This document shows positions 10,690 to 22,666 of a DNA stretch of 64,000 bases, piece by piece. The position numbers and the translations under genes were made by a program. The notes beneath the pieces were generated by a model. That model did no database searches and was not told the DNA's origin. It saw only the letters and a list, made by a program, of their open reading frames with translations. Each line of letters begins with the position of its first letter. Within the stretch, counting starts at the first letter, position 1. This DNA comes from Actinernus sp. WN-2022. Lineage: Eukaryota > Cnidaria > Anthozoa > Actiniaria > Actinernidae. The stretch spans positions 36,871,976 to 36,935,975 of the forward strand of contig JAOWCC010000019.1 of NCBI GenBank assembly GCA_030867875.1, in the 5' to 3' direction.

Positions 10690-12330
10690 ACCCTCCGAAA
10701 AGAACTTACAACCACTGACGTGGACTTTGAAGCTCTTTGGATATAGATTCAGTGTGATGGCCAACCAAATTTAATCTGTGGAGTAATTTACAGACACCCT
10801 AATGGGAATCGATAAAATTTTATGGACTATGTTAATCTAACTACATGTATGAAACAAATTCATCAGGAAAACATTTTAACAACCTTCTAAAAATTGACTC
10901 TCACTCTGGCTCTGAAAACTGCATCTTTGTTTTTCAACTCAATTGAGCATTTTATTATCAGTAGTAACTTAGTATGTGACTTAACTGATCACTTATCCAA
11001 CTTCATTATATTCAATACATTTTCTTCCCTTCCATCTAGTATTAAAGTATATGAAAGAGATTGCTCTAAGTTTAATCAGAACACTCTGGTTAATGAAATC
11101 CGATCTGTTGACTGGCAAACAGTTTTTACATCTGATACTGATCCATTTTGCATGTTTGATTGCTTTTTCTCAAAGTATCTGAAATAATAGATAAACACAT
11201 TCCTATTAAACAACTTTCTAGAAGAGTATTAAAATTCAAATCGAAACCATGGTGCTTCAAGCACACTAACTATTTCTTGTGGTGTCCCCTACATTCTGTC
11301 CTTGGTCCCTTCCTTTTTCTGCTCTATATAAATGATTTTCATCTTTCCTCTGATCTCTGATTTTCATGTCTTCGCCGACGATGGTAATCTATTTTACAGG
11401 CATAAGAATCTTGCTACATTACAATCTAACATTAATGATTGAGTTAAACAACATCCATCTTTGGTTATGTGCAAATAAACTCTCACTTAATGTAGAGCAA
11501 TCATTTTTTTTTATTTTTCATCTCCCTCAAAGAAAAATACATCTCCAATTGACTATGAGTGATACACCTTTATGACAAGAAAACTGTATAAAATATCTTG
11601 GAATATTTATTTACTCCAACTTGAGTTGTGAACCACAAATTGTCTACGTTGCCAAAAAGATTAAAAGAAGTGTGGGTATTCTCTCTAAGCTTCGATATTA
11701 TGTTGATATTTCAATCCTGATCAACCTTTATTATGCATTAATCTACCAATGTTTGATATATGGAATAAGCGTTTGGGGTAACACATACCCAACTACTCTT
11801 GAACCTCTGTCATGCAAAAGAAAGCTATGCGTTTTATGACCTTTTCAACATTTCACGAGCATTCAAGCCCGTTTAAGTCACTAAATATTGTTAAATTGTC
11901 TGATCTTGTCACTCTACATATTGCAGTCATAATGTTTAAGTTCCACAATCAACCTCTGCCTTCAGTTTTCCATGATCTCTCTACTCCAGTAGACAAAATA
12001 AACAATTGAAGGGCTGTGTGCAAAAAGAGTGTAAGTGATTCTTGATCACGTTCTAAATTCTCTCTTAGAAAACAAAGAAATCGAAGGAGAATTTAGAACG
12101 TGATCAAGAGTGACTTACACCCTTTTTGCACACAGCCCTTCAATTATAATACACGTTATGCTACTAAACACCCTTATTATTTACCCAGAGCAGACTTTTT
12201 AATATCAGTATGGAATTTGATTGAGAAAAAAAATGAAATCCTCCTCTCTTAAACAGTTTAAAGAGAAGCTTAAAAATAAATTATTGTGCAAATATTAGCT
12301 TTTTGTATCTGCTAGATAACAATACTGTTT
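10690..12330 (+). mobile_element. Decayed non-LTR retrotransposon (LINE), endonuclease and reverse transcriptase pieces
   Basis: Translated fragments in several frames follow LINE order. Near 10725-10840 there is endonuclease-like sequence (ALW..IQCDGQPN, GVIYRHPNGN). At 10960-11040 a segment reads CDLTDHLSNFIIFN. Near 11290-11390 the reverse transcriptase core reads SVLGPFLFLLYINDF and then FADDGNL, where FADD is the catalytic motif. From 11580 comes the thumb/C-terminal part (KYLGIF, ISVWGN, MQKKAMRF). Stops and frameshifts are frequent and the middle of the RT is missing. A MITE at 12008-12141 splits the C-terminus, which resumes NYNTRYATKHPYY. The 3' untranslated end carries a GT microsatellite and AATAAA near 12590. 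CR1/Jockey-like group is likely; the exact clade is unsure. Confidence 0.7.
12008..12141. mobile_element. 134-bp hairpin MITE inserted in the LINE
   Basis: Nearly the whole element is an inverted repeat with arms of about 60 bp beginning GAAGGGCTGTGTGCAAAAAG. It is flanked by AATT on both sides (12004-12007 and 12142-12145), the expected target-site duplication. Removing the element and one AATT restores the LINE reading across the junction. It is non-autonomous; the mobilising transposase is unknown. Confidence 0.85.
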
Positions 12331-12417
12331 TTCATTCTCTCATGTATATAGTAGCTTAGTTTAATTAATATTGTCATTTTTTGCGTGGAGCTGCTCTTAT
12401 ATGTTATTATAGAATAC

Positions 12418-12439
12418 TTGTGTGTGTGTGTGTGTGTGT
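12418..12439. repeat. (GT)n microsatellite
   Basis: About eleven GT units in the 3' region of the LINE. Confidence 0.9.
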
Positions 12440-12599
12440 TTGTATATGTGCATGGCTATTCGTATTTGTTGTACTTCTGACCTAGTAATGTAATCTATTC
12501 TATGTAATCTGGCTTCCAGACATTTTTAGCTTCTTAGTTATTTCTGGAAGCCAGTACCCATAAAATATTTTTTCTTAAAAATATTACAATAAAGTTGTT

Positions 12600-14824
12600 G
12601 TTGCTGGAATAAGAATAGCCGGAATAATACGTTCATTAGGGAGCCGTTCTGGAATAAAAATAGCCGGCCAGATAATACGTGTTTCCAAGAGTTCGTGTGG
12701 GAGCTATTCTGATCAGCTATTATTATTCTGGAATACTTGGAATGCATTCTGTTTATACTGCTAATACGTACTACGTAAATACGAACGCGCCTTTACTCTT
12801 TGAACGTGACGCTTGATAGCAAGATCAGACTGAGGAAAAACAAGTTATTGACTCTGCGGAGGCGTCGTGATTTCAAAGAGACCACCGAGGAGTTTGTGCA
12901 CATCCTTGCATGACAGTGAAGTTGTAGCTAACCACGTAGAGGTTTCGGAAACATATCCCAGGCGAAAAGCCCACTATCATGAAAGGTCTGCAAAAGGAGA
13001 ACACTGGATATTTTTAGAGTATAAACTAGAAAGCTACATAAAGACACTGAAAACTAGATTTCACTTTTATATATTTTGATATGCTCAATAATTTAAAATA
13101 ATAACGTTTACGAATAAAACCCGACGGCGAGAACACGAAGCCTGTTCACAGGATCTAGATACTACCTACTATCCAGGGCCTGTGAACAGGCTAGAGAACA
13201 CGTGCACACCCTCCATCAACACTGCACAAACAGAATAACCTCACTTCTGTCTCTGAGGCAAAATGCAGCGAGGAAAATGTTTTTTTGTACCAAAAATCAA
13301 CGAAATCTGGGCCAACATATATGCAGTAAATAAAGAAACACGAGCCGTGAGAAGCAGACACGAGTCTCTACTCACTGGGATAAAGCCGTGAACCCGCAGG
13401 CATACAAGAACTAGATGAGTTTGACTTTGTATTACCTGCGAGATAGGTCTAAGCCCTTTTCAATACCTGAGATTTTACCTCTGATCATGAAATTCAACTT
13501 CGCGGAATAAAACACACTTTTGGCGCCAACACATTTCATGGATACAGAGCTGCTCAACCATATTTTTCAACTACAGTAGACAGCCAAACCTCCCTACTTA
13601 GCAGATAAATTAAGTAATAATAACCAGTTATTGGGTTCGACAAGTTTGTGATGTCGATTATATGACTTTGGAGCGGCGCGTTTAACGCTGCTCTTCCCTC
13701 TAGCAATTTAATTTTCGCTCAAATACTAAAATCTAGTCCCAGATTCCATGATCGCTACAATCAGTTGAACGCTCCAATGTCGTACTTGATTGTACGTGTT
13801 AAGTTCGGCGTATGAAAAGTCATCAGCGCCGTCTGGAACGGATCAAATTCGGCTTTCTGTATTTTGCGAAACAAAACGAAGTTGTATTTCGCGTAGATTC
13901 CTGAAATGGGCCTTACAGGGGAGCAAGAACAGATAACGTCAGAAATACTTTGTTATTTATTTTTTTCGCCATCAGAATGTTGTCCCGATAGCACGCCATG
14001 TACTGCGTTGCGTTCAGTGGTCCAGTTACTAAGAGCAAGTTAATAAACCCCGTTTATCATCCCATTACATTCCTCTGTGATAATTTTAAGTGACAGCTAG
14101 CTCGGGCCGTGTCTCACCCACGTCCAAATCACCACATGTTCAAGCCCGACTTGAGTTCTATCACGAACTGCCGTAGCCCAGCTTATCATACTTAATCTAG
14201 ATATAGCAGAATGATCGGCTTTTAGTTCGAGCCAAATTTTCCGCCTAAGCTAGATTATTGCTCTTTGGTACGAGATGCTGAAGCGTGCATCCGTGTCACA
14301 TGTCATTGACAAGTCTGCAGGTGAATATCACGATGGAAGCTGTCACTTTATAAACCCTAACATTTTCCAGAAACGTTATCCTTGGGTGAGAAACAGGATC
14401 ATAAACGCTTACAACTTCGCAAAATACATCTTCGTTTCGCAAAGTTCAGTAAGCCGTTAAAGGCTAAAACTTTATGAACTTGTACACCTGGTATGCCGTT
14501 TCGGATTTGCCAAAGTAGTAGAAGCGACCACGTTCTTGTCGCCGATATCCCAGTTTGTCGTTGAACGTTATCCGAGAAAAGATTTCTAAAATATTGAGCT
14601 TAAGTACGGAGGAAACATCAACCGTGATTCCTTTTTACTTGAAAAGTTAGTTGTCCTCCATCCGTACCACACGACAATTTCATCTTAAGGTTACCGTAGA
14701 CCTTCGCGCGTGCCTCCCGTTAAAAAATATGCTACACTTTAAAGGAAACGATATAAACCTTACATCACTGTAAAGCTAATGAAACAAGGTATCTGTTGGG
14801 ATTACTGATTTAAATACATATTTC
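12600..14824. other. No convincing gene; unassigned intergenic DNA
   Basis: Six-frame reading shows only short ORFs without recognisable motifs (longest about 70 codons at 12867-13079 and 61 at 14275-14460). GGAATAATACG-like phrases at 12620-12720 look like a degraded short repeat. The region is richer in CpG than the flanking LINE, and may be an old, unrecognisable element. Confidence 0.4.
13139..13192. repeat. Hairpin with 14-bp arms
   Basis: AGCCTGTTCACAGG (13139-13152) and its exact reverse complement (13179-13192) enclose a 26-nt loop. It could be the remnant of a MITE terminus. Confidence 0.6.
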
Positions 14825-15055
14825 ATTGGAAAGCAGTACTAAGCCTACAAACGCAAAAACGACGAGGTTTACATCAGTGAATTATGCGCGTACGCGTTTG
14901 GGCGTACGATCCCTTCAATTGCACCATGTCAATCAGCAGATGACAGCCTCCAAAAGAGTGTCGGGGATTTTTAATATTTTACTTTGTTCGTATGCAAATC
15001 CTTCTCGAAGTTTGAGGTCGGAAAATCGTCCAAACTACATGACGCTAAGCCACAT
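14825..15055 (+). repeat. Dispersed ~230-bp element, inverted copy at 44470-44685
   Basis: GGAAAGCAGTACTAAGCC, 'atcagtgaattatgcgcgta', 'gtcaatcagcagatgacag' and 'ggggatttttaatatt' occur here in the same order as on the minus strand of 44470-44685. Similarity continues to 'ccaaact..atgacgctaa'. No open frame is shared. The element type is unknown (SINE, MITE or conserved non-coding repeat). Confidence 0.65.
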
Positions 15056-16660
15056 CAAAAAAGATATAACGAAAATATCGCTAAAGCCCGACACACTTTG
15101 GTTCCTTGATAGTACATCTATCTTTTGGCCAAGTTTCGCAAGGCTCCGATAATTATTAAGATACGTATAATTCACTCAAAGATAGGGAACGTGTTGTTAA
15201 GCGATATAAGACAAAAAAGCAGCCTGAGATATCAAGGGCAAACAAAGGCAAAGAGAAACCGCAGCAAACCAGCACGAAATCCGGCTGTAGATTTGGTCAT
15301 AGGGCATCCAAAGGAGTGGGATTCCGTTTTGGTTTATTCATAAGCGAGCTGAACCCATATTTCTAATGAAAACTCGAAGAGGGATGAGCGATAGCAGTAC
15401 TGCACAGTATGCTAACATGTGAACCCTAACGCACATGCGATATGCACACGCACTGAGATAGGGCTTTTGGATGTCCCGGATGTAGTTTCCCGCAAAAAGC
15501 TACATCGAGCTTGCCGCTCATAAAGGATTATATATCTATTTACTTTACGGTTTTTCAAATATCTCGCGACGTTTTCATTAAAAAAAAAAATTCAGGGAAA
15601 TAAAGTACAATTAATAAACTTCACAAGGAATGAAATAAAAATTTGGGAGAGAAAACAGGCCGCGAAGGTCTACAGTAACCTTAAGTCCTCCCGTTGTACA
15701 CTGCATAAATTGTAAACAAACTCTCTTGAAACACCACAAGCCCACCAACGTTCGGGTGTACACCGTCAAAGGATTAGTGGAGACTGAGAAATGGTCTCTG
15801 AGATTCAATGGCTGCCACAATGCATCTACGGCTACGAGAAATACGGGAAGCGTGGATGCCACTGGACCCTGTATCCAGACCAACGAAATCTGGTAGAGGC
15901 GTCTGACTGCTGCTTACTGGAATGGAAGGTTTTCAGTTGGCTAACATCGCTATGGTACGTTGAAATAGATATTGAATGAATTTAATAACTTAACATTTAT
16001 GCAGGTAAAGGTAATGGAGGATTCAAGATAACAAAAACATTTGCAGCAAGCATTTAGTGTGAACTTTTTTGTCTGTTGCTTCAACTTCAAGCGGTTTTCT
16101 TCGACTAGTTTGAATTAAGATTGAGTTTGAACTTTGAACTTTGAAGTGCACCAGGGGTTAGGGTACTGAGAATATATTTTAGATCAAACTTTGCGGGACT
16201 GATATAAATATAACCACATTTATTTTGTAATACAATATGGTTTTTTTACAATTGCATGCAGCCAAAAATTATATACAGTCACTGAAATGGTTTTAGCTTA
16301 AGCTTAATTAATTAATATTGTTATGCATTATTAGTCATCAATCCATGTCAATTACATGTACGTTCAACTTATTATTAACCATGCCTGGACGTCATTCATT
16401 GCCTTTTCTGAGTTCTACAATGAAGTTTTTAATCCATCGAAAGGTAAGCTTAAGCCCAAATCATTGTGAAACTAATAATAGTACCATAGGTACATGCATG
16501 TACCCCATAACTTCATATTAATATTATTTAATGTATGCAGCAGGTTCACATCAGCTTTGTAGCTTCCATTAATTTACCCTGCTTAACAAATAAAGTATGT
16601 ATGTATGTACGTGATATCAAACTTGATAATTAAATATCATTGTTTGTTCAACTTATAAAG
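15056..16660. other. Unassigned DNA, no convincing gene
   Basis: Only short ORFs without motifs, for example 15611-15883 (minus) and 15791-15979 (plus), which overlap each other and cannot both be real. It includes an A-rich tract near 15580 and AT-rich DNA to 16650. It could contain 5' exons of putative gene A that I cannot place. Confidence 0.35.
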
Positions 16661-16805
16661 GTTTAACTGAAAAGGAAGTCACCGAAACATTTTGGAATGG
16701 AGAGGTTGAAAACGAATGCAGAGAAATTATGGAACTTGGCTTTTTTGGCTTGTTCACAGTCTATTCAGACAGAGAGAAAGTAATGGAAAGGATAAAATCC
16801 ATCAG
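16661..16805 (+). CDS. Putative gene A, upstream exon (LTEKEV...)
   Basis: The acceptor ATAAAG precedes 145 nt that are open in one frame with clear coding character: LTEKEVTETFW at the start and EIMELGFFGLFTVY in the middle, ending KSI(R) before the donor GTCAGT. The exon ends with two leftover bases (AG), which the next exon at 17868 completes as an arginine codon. I do not recognise the domain. Its assignment to the same gene as the 27-30 kb exons is inferred from strand and order only; a separate gene or a transposon-derived exon is possible. Confidence 0.4.
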
Positions 16806-17867
16806 GTCAGTTACTTGCATATCTAATTATGTAATATTTATATTATAATTTTAGGGCACAGTCTTTTATTACTATTCTGGTTATTCAGAAAAAAGGAATG
16901 CAGCGACAAATAGAATTCCAAAAGAACACAACATTATTTTTGTAATTTAATAGTAAACTATTATATATATGTCGTGGTTTAAGTTTGGTTAGGGTTATTT
17001 TTTAACCAGTATATTTTTAAGTAGTTTATTTTTTAAACCAGCTTAAATACCATCATTCTAAAAAGGGATTTTTCTTTTTTGGCGGGAGTCATAATTTGTT
17101 TTTTTTTTAGTGGGCACAAAAGAAAAATAATTTCACTCTTTTTGTCTTCTACCTTTCTTCACTTCTACCTGCCTACCCCTGAAATGACCCTTGCTCTTGT
17201 ACCTCCCCTCCCACACCACTTCCCTGCCCCTCATCACCCCCTTGTCACTTTTGGTTTGTTCCAAACAGTTAATAAAATGAGGAATTAGAAAAAATAGAGC
17301 AAAACCCTAATCACTCAGTAAAGACGTTTATACTGGTAAACGATGGGCGAGTAGGCCTAAATCCACATAACAACAAATCACAGTACATACAACACCTAAC
17401 CCACCCCCAAACAAAACCATAACCACTCAGGGAGTGAAAATAATTCAATTGTAAACTTAAACAGCTTTGCTTAATAAATCTAATGTTTTTTATTAGATGC
17501 ACTACATTTTACACCCATCCTGCAGAGGACTGTGTCGAAGACTGTAGTGATTTATTTAGCCTGCGCACAGACCCTATAAGCAAACAGCAAGCATCTGCAT
17601 GCAGGCTATGATTAATTGTAATCTGGATGTAATGAACTAGAAGTTTGAGATCTAAATGCATTGCACAGTATTGTGTAAAAGATAAAGAACTGCAACCACA
17701 TTTTGGTACTGCCCTTGTTTGAGACTTTGCTACACTACATTTTGTGACATAAGAACCTATTTCAAATATCAGGCTCAAACATGTTCGTATTTAGAGGCAC
17801 AAAATTCCTAATTGCAGCCTGAGGTTCTTGTATGTGGAAGGTTCTTAATAGCGGGTGTTTACTGTAG

Positions 17868-17978
17868 ATGCAGTTACCTTCTGGAAGCCCGACTTTTTCA
17901 TGTGGGAGACCAGGAGGAAATATTTCAACGATTTATTCGCCTTTTTCCCAACGAGAAAGATTCAATCATATCATCTGT
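17868..17978 (+). CDS. Putative gene A, exon (CSYLLEARLFHVGDQEE...)
   Basis: After the acceptor TTTACTGTAG, 111 nt continue the phase left by the previous exon and read CSYLLEARLFHVGDQEE, FQRFIRLFPNEKD and SIISS before GTAATG. Without that donor the frame hits TAA at once. The mixture of charged and hydrophobic residues suggests a folded helical segment. The longer overlapping ORF in another frame (17855-18148) is less compatible with the phases. Confidence 0.4.
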
Positions 17979-18195
17979 GTAATGGCAAAGGGAAAGTGCC
18001 TTCCAAAGATCATGTAGAATGGTTTACAGATGAGACCACAACAACTGAGGAGTTCTTTTCAAAGTCCGTTGCTGTGCTGTCACATTACCTGGAAGTGATC
18101 AGGAGTCAAGTACGACCTCGTGTACAGTCTGTTCGAACACATCCATAAAGATCGTGTCACCATTCCATCTAAGATATGGTCTATGTAAATTTCAG

Positions 18196-18264
18196 ATTAA
18201 AGGAACAGTTACAAGAAAGTGGCTTGCCGCAATCTGGGACAATTCAGGATCTACGAGAGAGAGA
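18196..18264 (+). CDS. Putative gene A, short SAP-like exon
   Basis: Behind ATGTAAATTTCAG, in the phase set by the 17868 exon, the sequence reads LKEQLQESGLPQSGTIQDL, resembling the SAP helix-loop-helix DNA-binding motif (LkxxLxxxGLpxsGxxxxLxxRL). The frame meets TGA at 18266; a weak donor GTGACA at 18265 would avoid it. It is too short for a firm call. Confidence 0.35.
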
Positions 18265-18592
18265 GTGACACGTTGCCACAGGAATGTATGCATCCCAGAA
18301 GAAGAAACAGTGTCTGCTTGTACTGCGTTAAACGTGGATACTCAGGAACTCTCCAAAATTGTGCATTCTATTCCGTGCGTTTAGATAAAAGCTTTTCTAT
18401 GTCGTCCGGTCTTTCAAAGTTTTAAGATTATCAAATTGGGTTGTGGTTCGTGTTCAGTTAAAAAATCATTATATGGTTTATATTACTGCGCGATTACTCT
18501 AACAACAAAGAACGAGATCTAGAACAATGAGCTCAACACAAAGTCAATTATTGTCAGTTCAACCCACGTTAAACCTCCCGATATTCTGTTTT

Positions 18593-18850
18593 CTACTTTC
18601 GCAGGGTGGCACCGCGGATATATCAGACGCTTCGCGAATATATAATTTTGAATCAATCTTGAATCTCTTTTTCCGGAACGTTTCTCGGTGTTTTTCTTAG
18701 ATCAAAAGTCGCCTACTTTCGCGGGGTGGCACCGCGGATATATCAGAGGCTTCGCGGATATATCAGAGGCTTCGCGGATATATCATTTTGAATCAATCTT
18801 GAATCTCTTTTTCCGGAACGTTTCTCGATGTTTTTCTTAGATCAAAAGTC
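18593..18850. repeat. 120-bp tandem repeat, two copies, with internal 20-bp expansion
   Basis: Units start at 18593 and 18713 with CTACTTTCGC and end 'cttagatcaaaagtcg'. The second unit has an extra GGATATATCAGAGGCTTCGC copy, showing local slippage. Confidence 0.85.
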
Positions 18851-18934
18851 GTCGATTTCCGGTAGAATAATGACTACAAAGTAGATATACGCAGAAGTCA
18901 ACCGAAAACAAAAAGCTCAATATTTCGCAAAACG

Positions 18935-19148
18935 TTAGCACCCTGTACTCTTGACGCTGTCGGACGATCCAAAAGATTCGTAACTGGAACGATTTACAGA
19001 TCCTGCATTTTCGGAACGGTTGGCGTTTGATGCCTCCTTTGTACTAGTGGCATTGCTTTCTTTATCTAAAGGACCACAAATACAAAATGCATGTTCTCCC
19101 CCATCTACATGTTGCAGCTTTCTTGAATCTATTCTTTTTGGTTGTTTC
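18935..19148 (-). CDS. Hypothetical minus-strand terminal exon
   Basis: On the minus strand an acceptor (A-rich tract, then ATTCAG) is followed by an open frame reading KQPKRIDSRKLQHVDGGEH, then FCICGPLDKES and a Ser/Asn-rich tail to a stop at 18935. Composition looks coding but nothing upstream on this strand can be linked, and no domain is recognised. Confidence 0.3.
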
Positions 19149-19284
19149 CTGAATTTTTTTTTATTAAAAACTATATATACATGATGTACATATACAATAC
19201 AATGAAGTACTGGATGTTCATGTTTTCTCACATAAAATTACAGCTATTCATGTACACAAACCTTTTTCATTTCTTTGAATGCAG

Positions 19285-19388
19285 GAAAAGAAGTACATGA
19301 CCTTATTGCCCAGTGTATGAAGGGGTTTTTTCAAGAGATGGAAACTCTGAGGAAGGATGGGCTGAGGCTCAATGGAAAAATATGCAGG
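19285..19388 (+). CDS. Putative gene A, candidate exon (KEVHDLIAQCMKG...)
   Basis: The acceptor TTTCTTTGAATGCAG precedes 104 nt reading KEVHDLIAQCMKGFFQEME, TLRKDGLRLNGKICR, then GTAAAC. It could also run on to the TGA at 19494. Phase with the 18196 exon cannot be established. It lies just left of a 72-bp tandem repeat. Confidence 0.3.
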
Positions 19389-19523
19389 GTAAACTGGTGT
19401 GTACATGACTATTGTCAGGAACCCATTACCAGGAGCGTCTATCGGTATTGGGTTTGTGAAGTCGCAAAATCCAAGCTGATCTCTTTTTTAGCATGATATA
19501 TTGCCGCAGTATTCATTATCGAG

Positions 19524-19745
19524 ACGGTTTTCATACACAGGGTATTCCTTTGAGATTGATCTACTGAATGGGTACCTGATGTGTGTGCTTATTACACGGT
19601 TTTCATACACAGGGTATTCCTTTGAGATTGATCTACTGAATGGGTACCTGATGTGTGTGCTTAACACGGTTTTCATACACAGGGTATTCCTTTGAGATCG
19701 ATCTACTGAATGGGTACCTGATTTGTGTGCTTATTACACGGTTTT
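19524..19745. repeat. 70-72-bp tandem repeat, three copies plus fragment
   Basis: Starts at 19524, 19596, 19666 and 19738 with ACGGTTTTCATACACAGG; copies are over 95 percent identical by eye. The repeated peptide in the ORFs of both strands is a by-product of the repeat. Confidence 0.9.
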
Positions 19746-19904
19746 GAGTTTTAGCGATTCATTGGCTGTTCAATATTTCACCCGTGGTAATCATAACATC
19801 ATACTTTTGTGTGAGAATAATTATCTAAAAATAGACCAGTTCGAATTTAACGGCTTCATACCTGTATATTATATGTTCAAGTCTTTGGCCAACAACCAAA
19901 GAAA

Positions 19905-22666
19905 GTTTTTTTTTTTTACATATTAATACTTAATATTAATACACTTGACCAATACAAATAGTAGTACATTACAAACTACAAACTAGCTACTATGCCGTAC
20001 AGATATTGGTAAATATAGTTACGTTATTTTTGATTTACAGAAGAACTGGAATTAAATTTTCGTGAATTTTCTTAAATGGGACCCCAGTTTACTATTTTCA
20101 GAGCGATTCATAGTATTTTAACTTGCTAATGAATTGACGTAGAGTAGGGACACGTCCACATTGTCTTTCGCTGTAGATCATATATTTAAAAAGGAGCAGA
20201 ATAAAATTGACTATTCTATTGTCCTTACCGCTATCTTTTCCTATGATTATGTAGTGAGAATTTGATAAAGGTAGTCTTATATCATATGCCATCAGCCAGT
20301 TTTTAACTTCTAAATACACATTCTTTATCTCTACAAAGTTCAAAAATAGGTGTTCTATATATTCGATACTATTTAAACAGAAAGAACATGCTGGAGAGTT
20401 CACAATCTTAAATCGATAGAGATCCTTATTTGAGAACAGACAGTTGTTTAGAATTTTATACTGAAACCATCTTAATTTTGTATCGATTGAAGCGTGGTAC
20501 ACGCCATTATATACCACCCTCCAGTCAATAACGTGCGGGGCAAATTTCTTTTCAAAGTATTTTTGAGCTGTAGGGGGTACCAGCCTTTTCAGAGATGAAC
20601 TCATTATAGAGGGATTTGACCTTAATTTCCTTTGTAGTATCAAAGTCATTCCCTTGTATCATGATAAGCCTGTTTCTTAGGATTGACTTAGTTAGATTGG
20701 TCAGTCCCTTGAAGTTCTTCAAGGGTATTTTTCCATTTCCTTGGAATAGCGTTAATTAAACCCATCCATGTGAGGTAATCTCTATTATGCAATCCTTTGG
20801 ACTTTGCATGCTCCCAATTAAAACCAGTTTGAGGTGACCATAAATCCTTAACACTTAAAAGATTTTTATAAACCATTCTTCTTATAATAGAGGTTTATAT
20901 CTTTTGGCTTATAAAAACGTTATTCCAAAGAGACTGTCGAAGAATAACCAAGGGCTTATTGTGAACAGTAACTTTACTGACTTCCCCCCACAATTATAGT
21001 GCTTTCTTACAAAAAGGGTTTAAATCCTCTGGTAACCTACTCGTATCAACATTTTCTCGAACACAACTCAAACTACCCAGAGGTTGAAGCACGAGTGATG
21101 GAATAACCATATACAATTGGTGATCCCCGAAAATAAGTTTTATAGTGCTGCGAATCAACTGTGCTTTAATCAGAGATTGAAAATCTAACAGTTTTAAGCC
21201 GCCTTCATAGTAGTTGTTGATTATGGTTGTTTTACTTTACTTTTGGATTTTTACCGTTCCAAATGAATTTAATAATTAATTTTTCAACTTTCTGAATGTA
21301 AATGTCAGGCACTACTATTTTGGAGCATACATATAATAACTTTGATAGAGCTAAGGATCTAATTATTTGGATCTTTCCAATGGGTGTAAGATCTCTCATC
21401 TTCCATAAATTCAAAGTGGATTTAAATTGTTCAAAAATACGATCTAAATTATTCTGTTTAAGAAGCTCAACATTATACGAGAAACATATTCCAAGGATCT
21501 TAATCCCTTCCTTGTGAAAGTCCACCCAACGCAAGTCCTTCTCTCCCTTTACCACTATCCAACCTACTTCAGATTTTCCCCGATTGATTCTTAGAGATGA
21601 GTAAATGTAAAATGTATCAAGAAGTTCTAGAGTTTAATCTAATGAAATCAAATAGTAGTGTCGTTGGAAAAAAACAGGATTTTCTTTGTCTCTACCACTA
21701 GATTCACATGAGATTGGATCCCCTTGCTTTGTACCTCTGCTTACATCAAAATGTTTTGTGGCTCTTCCATTATTAAGAACACAACTTGTATTATCCTTTA
21801 GCAGAACTCTTATCCAGTTTATAAATTGGTTTCCAAATCCAAATTGTTTCAGAGCTGCAAAGATGAAACTATGCTCAATACTGTCAAAGGCCTTTTCAAA
21901 ATCTGCAGCAAACAGAATTGCCGACTTATTGTTCGAATAGTAATAATGTAACAAGTCATCAATGAATCGAATGGGGTATTCTATGTTTCTCACTTTTACG
22001 AACGCAGACTGATCGTTATGGATTATCTTTGGTAACAGGTGAACAATTCTGGAAGAAAGGGTCTTACTGCATATTTTAACAACAACATTTATAAGGCTAA
22101 TTGGTCTCCACGAGGTTAGGAATCTAACATCTTTATCTTGTTTTTCAATTAATGTTATTACTGCTTGCTTTTGTGAAGTAGTGAGTGAGCCCGATTCAAA
22201 ACACTTGTTCAAGCACTTTACTAGATCTTCTCCCAAATTAGGCCAAAATTCCATATAAAATTCTTTGGTTAAACCATCGTTTCCCGGACTTTTAGAGGAA
22301 CTAAGCTTTTGAAGGCAAGTATAGCACTCCGATATTGTCAGTTTTCCCTCGAAACTTTCCTTTTCTTCGGCATTCAGTTTTGGAATATTCAGTGTAGAAA
22401 GAAAGGATAAACAATCAGCCTCTGATTGATTCAGTAAATAGATGACAAGCTGAGACATGCATTCTCATTAACTTCGCTGCTTGGTGAATTATCCGGCTCG
22501 GGTCTCGTTGTTGGGATTCGGCCATCTTGGATTGTTTGGTAACTGGAGATCTTTCTTTGCTAGAAATCGAAGACATCGAATCTCTTTCCCTTCTTTTCCC
22601 TCTTACGGCGTTAGATGACATTAAATACAAAGAAAGGTAGTTATTATATTTGAACAAATGATACAA
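19905..22666 (-). mobile_element. L1/Tx1-like LINE, internally deleted
   Basis: Read from right to left: an ORF1-like start (22666-22415, Ser/Arg-rich), then a reverse transcriptase ORF (22458-21634) with SSKSPGNDGLTKEFY, TSWRPISLINV, the catalytic block DFEKAFDSIEH and RGTKQGDPIS. The palm segment carrying the second catalytic motif (YADD/FADD) is missing: after QGDPIS the sequence jumps to LRINRGKSE (about 21600). The thumb region follows (KILGICFS, WKMRDLTPIGKIQII, 21555-21232), then WFQYKILNNCLF and C..C..H zf-RVT residues in 20649-20098. An A-rich tail on the minus strand (19905-19918) marks the 3' end. The element is dead; several stops and frameshifts are present. Confidence 0.8.
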
